From assembly GCA_031538565.1 (NCBI GenBank), contig JAVKLS010000022.1, positions 1 through 11,784 on the forward strand: a stretch of DNA of 11,784 nt, read 5' to 3'. Source of the stretch: JASGCK01 sp031538565 (GTDB lineage: Bacteria > Pseudomonadota > Gammaproteobacteria > Burkholderiales > Burkholderiaceae_C). The notes below the pieces were generated by a model. The model was not told the DNA's origin. It searched no databases and was given only the letters and a program-made list of their open reading frames with translations. Shown piece by piece: positions 5,554 to 11,784 of the stretch (its first letter is position 1; each line of letters begins with the position of its first letter). Position numbers and translations under genes: made by a program.

Positions 5554-6774
5554 CTAATGCGCTGCCCACTGAATGGTGGAAATATCCACGCCGTCTTGGT
5601 ACATCTCCCACAGCGGTGAGAGCTCGCGTAGTTTGGCGACGTTTTCTTTGATGGTTTTGACGGCGAAGTCCATTTCTTCTTCTGTCGTCCAGCGTCCAAT
5701 CGTCATGCGAAGGCTGGAGTGCGCTAGCTCGTCGCTGCGCCCAAGCGCCCGCAGCACATAGCTTGGCTCTAGGCTGGCGCTGGTGCAAGCCGATCCGCTA
5801 GAGACAGCAAGCCCTTTAATTCCCATGATGAGCGACTCGCCCTCGACGTAGTTAAAACTCATGTTCAGGTTGTGCGGCACGCGCCTTGCTTCGTGCCCGT
5901 TAATAAATACTTGTTCGATGTCTTTTAGCCCGTCCAGCAGTCGCTGTTGCAGTGCGCGGATGCGTTTGCTTTCCTCCTGCATCTCGGCTTTGGCAATGCG
6001 GTACGCCTCGCCCATGCCCACGCATTGGTGCGTAGGCAATGTGCCGCTGCGCATTCCGCGCTCGTGCCCGCCGCCGTGCATTTGTGCCTCTAAGCGAACG
6101 CGCGGTTTACGCCGCACGTAGAGTGCGCCAATGCCTTTGGGGCCATAGGTTTTATGCGAAGTCAAACTCATCAAATCCACGGGCAGAGTCTGCAAGTCAA
6201 TATCGACGCGGCCTGTGGCTTGGGCGGCGTCTGTGTGAAAGATGACGCCATGTTCGCGGCAAATGTTGCCAAGGGCGGAAATATCTTGAATCACACCGAT
6301 TTCGTTGTTGACTAGCATGACGCTGGCGAGAATGGTGTCTTTGCGAATCGCGGCTTTGAACGCGTCTAGGTTGATGAGTCCATCGCTTTGCACGTCGAGG
6401 TAGGTCACTTCAAAGCCCTGACGCTCTAGCTCGCGCATGGTGTCCAGTACTGCCTTATGCTCGGTTTTAACGGTAATGAGGTGCTTGCCCTTGGTTTTAT
6501 AAAAATGCGCGGCACCTTTAATGGCAAGATTGTTAGATTCGGTTGCGCCGCTAGTCCACACAATTTCACGCACGTCCGCGCCAATGAGTGCCGCAACGTG
6601 GGCGCGCGCGGTCTCCACCGCAGCTTCGGCTTCCCAGCCCCAAGCGTGCGAGCGCGAGGCGGGATTGCCAAAATGCTCGCGCAGCCAAGGAATCATGGCG
6701 TCCACTACGCGCGGGTCACAAGGATTAGTGGCGCTGTAGTCCATGTAAATAGGGAAGTGGGGAGTGGTATTCAT
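5554..6774 (-). CDS. iscS: Cysteine desulfurase IscS
   Basis: The 406-residue product is a class V PLP enzyme that converts cysteine to alanine and holds the sulfur as a persulfide for IscU, tRNA thiolation and cofactor synthesis. Landmarks match E. coli IscS (404 residues) with an offset of two: His106 in TEHKAVLD, the PLP-bound Lys208 in SLTSHKTYGPKG, and the persulfide Cys330 in SSGSACTSASLEPSYVL, whose flexible loop is of the group I (IscS/NifS) type. The C-terminus (SPLWEMYQDGVDI) also matches and is the region that contacts IscU. The gene starts five bases after the iscR stop, with no obvious Shine-Dalgarno sequence. Confidence 0.97.
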   Translation of the reverse strand: MNTTPHFPIYMDYSATNPCDPRVVDAMIPWLREHFGNPASRSHAWGWEAEAAVETARAHVAALIGADVREIVWTSGATESNNLAIKGAAHFYKTKGKHLITVKTEHKAVLDTMRELERQGFEVTYLDVQSDGLINLDAFKAAIRKDTILASVMLVNNEIGVIQDISALGNICREHGVIFHTDAAQATGRVDIDLQTLPVDLMSLTSHKTYGPKGIGALYVRRKPRVRLEAQMHGGGHERGMRSGTLPTHQCVGMGEAYRIAKAEMQEESKRIRALQQRLLDGLKDIEQVFINGHEARRVPHNLNMSFNYVEGESLIMGIKGLAVSSGSACTSASLEPSYVLRALGRSDELAHSSLRMTIGRWTTEEEMDFAVKTIKENVAKLRELSPLWEMYQDGVDISTIQWAAH

Positions 6775-6779
6775 GTTGC

Positions 6780-7319
6780 TTATTTGTTAGAGCCACCAAA
6801 GCTGGCGAAATTACCAATGTTGAATACAGAGTTGGGCGCTGATAGCTTCATGGGTTTGGCAACCATTTTGCGTACTGCGCCCGTACCTTTGCCATCAATC
6901 GTCCAGCCGTTGTCGATTTGTTCTTTGGCTAATTTTTCTAGCGTAATGCTATCTAAAAATTGGTACATGTGGTGATTGAGCGACTCCCATAGGTCGTGCG
7001 TCATGCACATACCGCGGCCATCACCGCAGTCTTGCGAGCCACCGCAGCCCGTGGAGTCCAGCGTCTCATCGACAGCGCTGACGATGTCCGCAACCGAAAT
7101 CAAATCTAATGTGCGCGAGAGCGTGTAGCCACCGCCTGGTCCGCGCACGGCTTCCACCAAAGATTTGCGGCGCAGTTTGGCAAAAAGTTGCTCTAAATAA
7201 GAGAGGGAGATTTGCTGCCGATCGGCGATACCCGCTAGCGAGACGGGCCCCGCAGTCGCACGCAAGCTGAGGTCTAGCATGGCAGTAACAGCAAAACGAC
7301 CTTTGGTGGTGAGGCGCAT
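6780..7319 (-). CDS. iscR: Fe-S cluster-sensing transcription regulator IscR (Rrf2 family)
   Basis: The 179-residue Rrf2-family product carries an N-terminal winged helix-turn-helix (MRLTTKGRFAVTAMLDL, then ISLSYLEQLFAKLR and VRGPGGGYTLSR). The cluster-binding set is Cys92, Cys98, Cys105 and His108. The Cys98-Cys105 gap is one residue longer than in E. coli (C92, C98, C104, H107). Holo-IscR with [2Fe-2S] represses the isc operon, and apo-IscR acts at other sites. It is the first gene of the operon and has a near-consensus type 1 site directly upstream, so autorepression is very likely. The tail after about residue 140 is variable. No ribosome site is obvious before the ATG. Confidence 0.95.
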   Translation of the reverse strand: MRLTTKGRFAVTAMLDLSLRATAGPVSLAGIADRQQISLSYLEQLFAKLRRKSLVEAVRGPGGGYTLSRTLDLISVADIVSAVDETLDSTGCGGSQDCGDGRGMCMTHDLWESLNHHMYQFLDSITLEKLAKEQIDNGWTIDGKGTGAVRKMVAKPMKLSAPNSVFNIGNFASFGGSNK

Positions 7320-7333
7320 GATGAGTCTTTTTA

Positions 7334-7363
7334 AATCTTGAGTGGTTGACTATTTCACTCAAG
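7334..7363 (-). promoter_or_regulatory. IscR type 1 operator and probable isc operon promoter
   Basis: Minus-strand 7363-7345 reads CTTGAGTGAAATAGTCAAC. It matches the core of the E. coli type 1 IscR consensus as I recall it (SYYGACTRWWWYAGTCRRS) at 18 of 19 positions; the single difference is G for C in the first GACT. A third half-site follows, so CTTGAGTG (7363-7356) and CACTCAAG (7344-7337) also form a perfect inverted repeat. A possible promoter uses TTGAGT (7362-7357) as -35 and AAGATT (7339-7334) as a weak -10 at 17-base spacing, which leaves a very short leader. A TAAACT just upstream (7368-7363) could instead be a -10, placing the operator over the start site. Confidence 0.75.
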
Positions 7364-7410
7364 TTTAGCAGACATCCCTACCAAAACAGTAGGAGATTGA
7401 GTTGGTGTGA

Positions 7411-9525
7411 TTACAGCGCGGGCGCGGCGCCAAAGGCACGTTGTTTGAGCTGCACTAACTGATCGCGAAGCCGTGCTGCTTGCTCAAACTCTAAGTTTTT
7501 AGCGGCGTCAAACATTTGCTTTTCTAACTGCTTGATGCGCTTGGCAAGATCGCGCTCAGTAAACTCTTCTACGCCAGTTGCGCGCAGCATATCGCGCCGC
7601 TCGGCTTCGCGTGCAGCGTCTTTGCCGGCCTTGTTGCTGATGACGCCATCAATCATGGCGCGCACTTTTTTGTGAATGCCTTGTGGCGTAATGCCTCTGG
7701 CTGCGTTGTGCTCGATTTGTTTATTGCGTCGCCGCTCGGTTTCGGTCATGGCACGCCGCATGGAGTCGGTGATGCGGTCGGCATACAAAATGGCGTGGCC
7801 GTTGACGTTGCGTGCCGCACGGCCAATGGTTTGGATGAGGCTGCGCTCGCTGCGTAAAAAGCCTTCTTTGTCGGCGTCCAAAATTGCCACAAGCGACACC
7901 TCGGGGATGTCCAGCCCTTCGCGCAGCAAATTGATGCCGACCAAGACATCGAATGCGCCAAGCCTGAGGTCGCGCAAAATTTCCACGCGCTCGACGGTGT
8001 CGATGTCGCTGTGCAAATAGCGCACTTTGACGCCGTTGTCCGACAAGTATTCCGTGAGCTGCTCTGCCATGCGTTTGGTCAGTGTCGTAATGAGCACCCG
8101 TTCGCCTTTTTGCGTGCGCTGGCGGATTTCAAAAAGCACATCATCGACTTGTGTGCTGGCGGGGCGCACCTCAACCAGCGGATCCACAAGACCTGTGGGG
8201 CGCACCACTTGCTCAACGATTTGTCCGCTGCGGCTTCGTTCGTAGTCTGTGGGCGTGGCGCTGACAAAAATGACTTGCCGCATTCGCTGTTCAAACTCTT
8301 CAAATTTGAGTGGGCGATTATCTAAAGCGCTGGGCAATCGAAAGCCATATTCCACCAGTGTGGTTTTACGCGAGCGGTCGCCGTTGTACATGGCGGACAA
8401 CTGGCCAATCATCACGTGGCTTTCATCCAAAAACATGAGCGCATCTTTGGGCATATAGTCCGTCAGCGTGCTGGGTGGGTCGCCAGGCGCTGCGCCTGAT
8501 AAATGTCGGGTGTAGTTTTCAATGCCCTTGCAGTGTCCTACCTCGGTGAGCATTTCCAAATCAAACTTAGTGCGTTGCTCGATGCGTTGGTGCTCTACCA
8601 ATTTACCCATGTCCAGCAATTGTTTGGCGCGTTCGCGTAACTCTTCTTTGATGGTTTCAATGGCTGACACCACGCGGTCACGTGGCGTGACGTAGTGGCT
8701 GGCGGGATAGACGGTAAAGCGCGGAATGCGGCTTTTGATGCGACCCGTGAGTGGATCGAACAATTGCAGCGTTTCGACTTCGTCGTCAAACAACTCGATG
8801 CGAATGGCAAGCTCGGAGTGCTCGGCAGGAAACACATCCACGGTATCGCCGCGCACACGGAACATTCCTCGGGCAAACTCGATTTCGTTGCGCGAGTACT
8901 GCATCTTCACTAGGCGCTCAATCACGTCGCGCTGGCTGATTTTGTCGCCCTCCCGTAGCGTCATGATCATGCGGTGGTAGCTCTCGGGCTCACCTATGCC
9001 GTAAATGGCGGAAACCGAGGCAACGATGACCACATCGCGGCGTTCCAAAATACTCTTGGTACACGACAGACGCATTTGCTCGATGTGCTCGTTAATCGCG
9101 CTGTCTTTTTCAATGAACATATCGCGCTGGGGAACGTAGGCCTCGGGTTGGTAGTAGTCGTAGTAGCTTACAAAATATTCGACCGCATTTTTTGGGAAGA
9201 ATTCGCGAAATTCGCTATACAACTGCGCTGCCAGCGTTTTATTGTGCGCAAACACAAGAGCGGGTCTGCCCATGCGGGCAATCACGTTTGCCATCGTGAA
9301 TGTTTTGCCAGAGCCTGTCACGCCCAGCAAAGTTTGAAAGGCTTCACCGTCTTTTAAGCCCTCTACCAATTTGTTAATGGCTTCGGGTTGATCGCCCGCA
9401 GGTGGGTAGGGTTGAAAAAGCTGAAATGGCGAATCGGGATAAGACACAAAAGTGCCGCTAGGCGCGTCCGTATCAGTAGATGCTGTGGCTTGCGGGGCAA
9501 GGGGGGCGTTAATCGGGTCGGACAT
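7411..9525 (-). CDS. uvrB: Excinuclease ABC subunit B (UvrB)
   Basis: The 704-residue product is the damage-verifying helicase-like subunit of nucleotide excision repair. It is loaded by UvrA and recruits UvrC. Seen in order: Walker A GVTGSGKT (68-75), the beta-hairpin region starting YYDYYQPEAYVP (121-132) that clamps DNA, the Walker B-type DESH box in LMFLDESHVMIG, then VSATPTDYE, GINLLREGLDIPEV and the arginine-finger region QTIGRAARN. The C-terminal UVR domain (about 661-697, NLEFEQAARLRDQL) binds UvrC. About 25 residues rich in Pro, Ala and Thr precede the conserved start FQLFQPYPPAGDQPEAI, giving more length than E. coli UvrB (673). An AAAGGAG is present but stands 12 bases before the ATG. 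The aminotransferase gene lies 43 bases upstream and iscR is 91 bases downstream. Confidence 0.97.
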   Translation of the reverse strand: MSDPINAPLAPQATASTDTDAPSGTFVSYPDSPFQLFQPYPPAGDQPEAINKLVEGLKDGEAFQTLLGVTGSGKTFTMANVIARMGRPALVFAHNKTLAAQLYSEFREFFPKNAVEYFVSYYDYYQPEAYVPQRDMFIEKDSAINEHIEQMRLSCTKSILERRDVVIVASVSAIYGIGEPESYHRMIMTLREGDKISQRDVIERLVKMQYSRNEIEFARGMFRVRGDTVDVFPAEHSELAIRIELFDDEVETLQLFDPLTGRIKSRIPRFTVYPASHYVTPRDRVVSAIETIKEELRERAKQLLDMGKLVEHQRIEQRTKFDLEMLTEVGHCKGIENYTRHLSGAAPGDPPSTLTDYMPKDALMFLDESHVMIGQLSAMYNGDRSRKTTLVEYGFRLPSALDNRPLKFEEFEQRMRQVIFVSATPTDYERSRSGQIVEQVVRPTGLVDPLVEVRPASTQVDDVLFEIRQRTQKGERVLITTLTKRMAEQLTEYLSDNGVKVRYLHSDIDTVERVEILRDLRLGAFDVLVGINLLREGLDIPEVSLVAILDADKEGFLRSERSLIQTIGRAARNVNGHAILYADRITDSMRRAMTETERRRNKQIEHNAARGITPQGIHKKVRAMIDGVISNKAGKDAAREAERRDMLRATGVEEFTERDLAKRIKQLEKQMFDAAKNLEFEQAARLRDQLVQLKQRAFGAAPAL

Positions 9526-9568
9526 AAGATGCGGTTGCTCCTTTGGTGCGAGCCTGGCCCGCAGCTTG

Positions 9569-10693
9569 CTATATCTGCTTTAGCGCGTGCGCCAGATGTT
9601 GCACGGTGCGATCGATGTTGTTCAACTTATCTAACCCAAACAGTCCAAGGCGGAAGGTTTTAAAGTCCGCGCCTTCGTCGCATTGCAGGGGAACGCCCGC
9701 AGCGGTTTGAAGTCCAAGGTCGATAAACTTTTTGGCACTTTGGATGCCTGCGTCTTCGGTGTAACTGACCACCACGCCTGGCGCTTGAAAGCCTTTGACG
9801 GCCACGCTTTTAAAGCCCAGGCCTTCTAGCAAGGCGCGAACCTTATCGCCTTGTTCTTGCTGCAGCGCCTTGGCGCGTGTAAAACCGAGTAGCTCGGTCT
9901 CAAGCATGGTGTCTCGCAGCCGCGACAGGGCGTCTGTCGGCATGGTTGCGTGGTAGGCGTGCGAGCCGCCTTCAAACGCTTCCATAATTTGCAGCCACTT
10001 TTTTAAATCCATCGCAAAGCTGGTGCTGGTGGTTGCGTCGATGCGCTCTCGGGCGAGCTGGGACAGCGCAATCATGGCGCAGCACGGTGAGCTGCTCCAG
10101 CCTTTTTGCGGCGCGGAAATTAAAACATCCACGCCCGCGCTTTGCATATCGACCCAAATCGTGCCCGATGCAATGCAGTCCAGTACAAAGAGACCACCTA
10201 CGGCGTGCACCGCGTCGCCCACGGCGCGCAGATAGCTTTCGGGCAAGATCATGCCTGCGGCGGTTTCGACGTGCGGTGCAAAAACGACCGCAGGACGCTC
10301 TTTGGCAATGGCCGCCACAACTTCTTCAATGGGGGCGGGAGCCCATCCGCCTTGGCTACCGGCTTCGACTTGCCGCGCTTTCATGACCACGGATTCGGAT
10401 GGGATGCCGCCCATGTCAAAAATTTGCGTCCAGCGGTAGCTAAACCAGCCGTTACGAATAACTAAAACTTTTTTGCCGCTGGAAAATTGCCGCGCCACAG
10501 ACTCCATGCCGAACGTGCCGCTGCCAGGAACGAGCACGCTGCTGTGTGCGTTGTACACTTTTTTCAGCATCCGCGAAATATCGCAAACCACACCGCGAAA
10601 CTTAACCGACATATGATTGACGGCGCGATCTGTATAGACCACGGAATACTCTAAAAGCCCCTGCGGATCTACATTGGGTAGCAAGCCTGGCAT
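9569..10693 (-). CDS. Class V PLP-dependent aminotransferase (serine-pyruvate / alanine-glyoxylate type)
   Basis: The 374-residue product starts at ATG 10693 (MPGLLPNVDPQG), with GGAG nine bases upstream. An in-frame ATG at 10798 would add 35 residues and invade the divergent gene, so I reject it. Fold-type I landmarks: GSGTFGME (57-64) for the PLP phosphate, Asp172 in VLDCIASG against the pyridine nitrogen, Lys197 in SAPQKGWSSSP as the Schiff-base lysine, and Arg348 in FRLGLFG, which should hold the substrate carboxylate. The family transfers amino groups between small amino acids and oxo acids such as glyoxylate or pyruvate. The true substrate cannot be read from sequence, so I give no symbol. 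It probably shares transcription with uvrB, although no functional link is apparent. Confidence 0.88.
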   Translation of the reverse strand: MPGLLPNVDPQGLLEYSVVYTDRAVNHMSVKFRGVVCDISRMLKKVYNAHSSVLVPGSGTFGMESVARQFSSGKKVLVIRNGWFSYRWTQIFDMGGIPSESVVMKARQVEAGSQGGWAPAPIEEVVAAIAKERPAVVFAPHVETAAGMILPESYLRAVGDAVHAVGGLFVLDCIASGTIWVDMQSAGVDVLISAPQKGWSSSPCCAMIALSQLARERIDATTSTSFAMDLKKWLQIMEAFEGGSHAYHATMPTDALSRLRDTMLETELLGFTRAKALQQEQGDKVRALLEGLGFKSVAVKGFQAPGVVVSYTEDAGIQSAKKFIDLGLQTAAGVPLQCDEGADFKTFRLGLFGLDKLNNIDRTVQHLAHALKQI

Positions 10694-10765
10694 GATGAAA
10701 AACTCCGTAAAAGTAAGATGATGAAAAAAGCTGCACGAGCTTACCACGCACACAAGGAGTTGGAC
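10694..10765. promoter_or_regulatory. Divergent promoter region between aminotransferase and hydrolase genes
   Basis: Seventy-two bases separate two divergent start codons, so both promoters must lie here or within the gene starts. It holds ribosome sites for both: GGAG (10706-10703, minus) and AAGGAG (10754-10759, plus, six bases before ATG 10766). A TAAGAT at 10714-10719 could be a plus-strand -10, without a convincing -35. AAGCT-GCACG-AGCTT (10728-10742) is a perfect 5-base inverted repeat and a possible operator. The promoters are not assigned firmly. Confidence 0.45.
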
Positions 10766-11641
10766 ATGATCGATCTCAAGCAGGAGAAATTGGCCCACGG
10801 CATAACGTTATCGCTCCGAAGTTGCGGTGCGCGTGGTTTGCCGGTGCTGATGTTTTTGCACGGTTTTCCCGAAGGCGCATTCGTGTGGGATGAATATCTG
10901 GAGCATTTTGCTGCGCTGGGTTATCGCGCCGTTGCGCCCAATTTACGGGGCTTTGAGCGGTCTAGCAGTCCCGCAGAAGTTTCGGCTTATCGAGCCAAGT
11001 ATTTGGTGCAAGACATTGCCGCGCTGGTCGAGCTTGAAGTTGGCGCGGGCGGACAGTTGGCTTGTCTTATTGCGCACGACTGGGGTGGCGGTATTGCCTG
11101 GAATGTGGTCAATCAATATCCTGCCTTGCAGCAAAAGTTGGTGATCATCAATTCGCCGCACGCGGGCACTTTTTTGCGCGAGCTACAGCATTCACCCGCG
11201 CAGCAGGCGGCCAGTCACTACATGAATTTTTTAGCAAGAGCCGACGCACCTGCTTTGCTGGCAGAAAACGATTTTGCGCGACTTTGGCCGTTTTTTGAAA
11301 ACATGGGCGACGCATCATCGTGGTTGACCAGTCGCATCAAAGACCAATACCGTGCCTTGTGGCGCATGGGACTTGTGGGTGGCTGTAACTATTACGCCGC
11401 TTCGCCAATGAAACCTGATCCAAACATTGATACGCTTGCGTTGCCCAAAGCGATGTTGACAATCCATATCCCTACGCAAGTGATTTGGGGTATGAACGAT
11501 ATTGCGCTGCGTCCCGAATTGCTCGCTGGGCTTGAGGACTACGTGCCAGATTTGCGCATCCACCGCATCGCCAGCGCCTCGCATTGGATCGCGCACGAGC
11601 AGCCCGCTTTGGTTAAGCAGCTGATCGAGGATTTTTTGTGA
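10766..11641 (+). CDS. Alpha/beta hydrolase, epoxide hydrolase-like
   Basis: The product has 291 residues from ATG 10766, chosen for AAGGAG six bases upstream; an in-frame ATG at 10718 would add 16 residues that look unlike the family. Motifs: HGFPE (32-36), where the HGxP turn supplies the oxyanion hole; the nucleophile elbow AHDWGGG with Asp105; the acid Asp245 in WGMND; and the base His273 in ASHWIAHE. An Asp nucleophile with HGFP and cap-domain tyrosines (NYYAAS, 209-210) points to soluble epoxide hydrolases. Haloalkane or fluoroacetate dehalogenases share the Asp-His-Asp triad and cannot be excluded. No signal peptide is seen, so it is probably cytoplasmic. It is the only plus-strand gene in the window. 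Confidence 0.88.
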   Translation: MIDLKQEKLAHGITLSLRSCGARGLPVLMFLHGFPEGAFVWDEYLEHFAALGYRAVAPNLRGFERSSSPAEVSAYRAKYLVQDIAALVELEVGAGGQLACLIAHDWGGGIAWNVVNQYPALQQKLVIINSPHAGTFLRELQHSPAQQAASHYMNFLARADAPALLAENDFARLWPFFENMGDASSWLTSRIKDQYRALWRMGLVGGCNYYAASPMKPDPNIDTLALPKAMLTIHIPTQVIWGMNDIALRPELLAGLEDYVPDLRIHRIASASHWIAHEQPALVKQLIEDFL

Positions 11642-11784
11642 GGTCAGCTATGGCGGCACAGCCATGGCGACGCTAGGCTTTGGCGTAGGGATATTGCTTT
11701 CAATTGCAAAAGCCAAGCGCTTGGTTCAAACCTAAACCTAACGGCATCTACCTAGCGGCAGCTATCCACCGTACCCACCTCAGC
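11642..11784. other. Non-coding right end with a hairpin
   Basis: I see no gene in these 143 bases; frames entering from the right edge on the minus strand all meet stops. GCTATGGC (11647-11654) pairs with GCCATGGC (11661-11668) around a 6-base loop, with one wobble pair. It lies six bases after the hydrolase stop codon but has no T-run, so it may be a weak transcript end or a fortuitous palindrome. A tandem AAACCTAAACCTAA occurs further on. Confidence 0.4.

Noticed and set aside
10718..10765. 16-residue upstream extension of the hydrolase
   Set aside because: The ATG at 10766 has AAGGAG at ideal spacing; the extra residues show no family similarity.
10694..10798. 35-residue upstream extension of the aminotransferase
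   Set aside because: It crosses the divergent region into the hydrolase gene. The internal ATG at 10693 has a ribosome site and starts at the conserved N-terminus.
1..11784. CRISPR arrays, toxin-antitoxin pairs or defence genes
   Set aside because: No regularly spaced repeats and no unexplained conserved reading frames remain once the genes listed are assigned.

Overview
The window looks like a chromosomal segment from a betaproteobacterium, most likely Burkholderiales close to Comamonadaceae. This rests on the protein sequences: Isc proteins of the proteobacterial type, a DnaQ/UvrB/isc neighbourhood typical of that order, and a class V aminotransferase whose opening (MPGLLPNVDPQG) I recall from Comamonadaceae. 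The assignment is from memory, not from a search. Almost everything is on the minus strand.

Left end (1-1251): the start of an integrated element. A tyrosine-recombinase (integrase) gene begins 76 bases beyond the 3' end of tRNA-Arg(ACG) and points away from it, the usual layout of a tRNA-borne genomic island or prophage. The reading frame is open to the window edge. Recognisable integrase similarity fades near position 140, before the His-x-x-Arg and Tyr boxes, and the last 110 bases are rich in small inverted repeats. The integrase may therefore be truncated or rearranged. No second attachment site is visible.

Centre (1252-7410): the tRNA with its own -10 box and terminator, then the iron-sulfur cluster assembly operon, read right to left as iscR-iscS-iscU-iscA-hscB-hscA-fdx with dnaQ as the distal gene. 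Gaps are 30 bases or less and one stop/start pair overlaps (TGATG). A near-consensus type 1 IscR binding site lies directly upstream of iscR, so the regulator probably senses the product of its own operon. IscS supplies sulfur, IscU is the scaffold, HscA/HscB release the cluster from IscU, IscA is an A-type carrier and Fdx is the electron donor. iscX is absent from the downstream end of the operon.

Right part (7411-11784): uvrB (nucleotide excision repair) lies upstream of iscR and is preceded by a class V PLP-dependent aminotransferase gene on the same strand. Across a 72-base divergent region an alpha/beta hydrolase with an epoxide-hydrolase-like catalytic triad runs on the plus strand. The last 143 bases hold a hairpin but no gene.

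This is mainly conserved housekeeping sequence. I found no new multi-gene system. The points most worth checking are the possibly broken integrase and its repeats, the three-half-site IscR operator, and a shortened stretch in the HscA nucleotide-binding domain.
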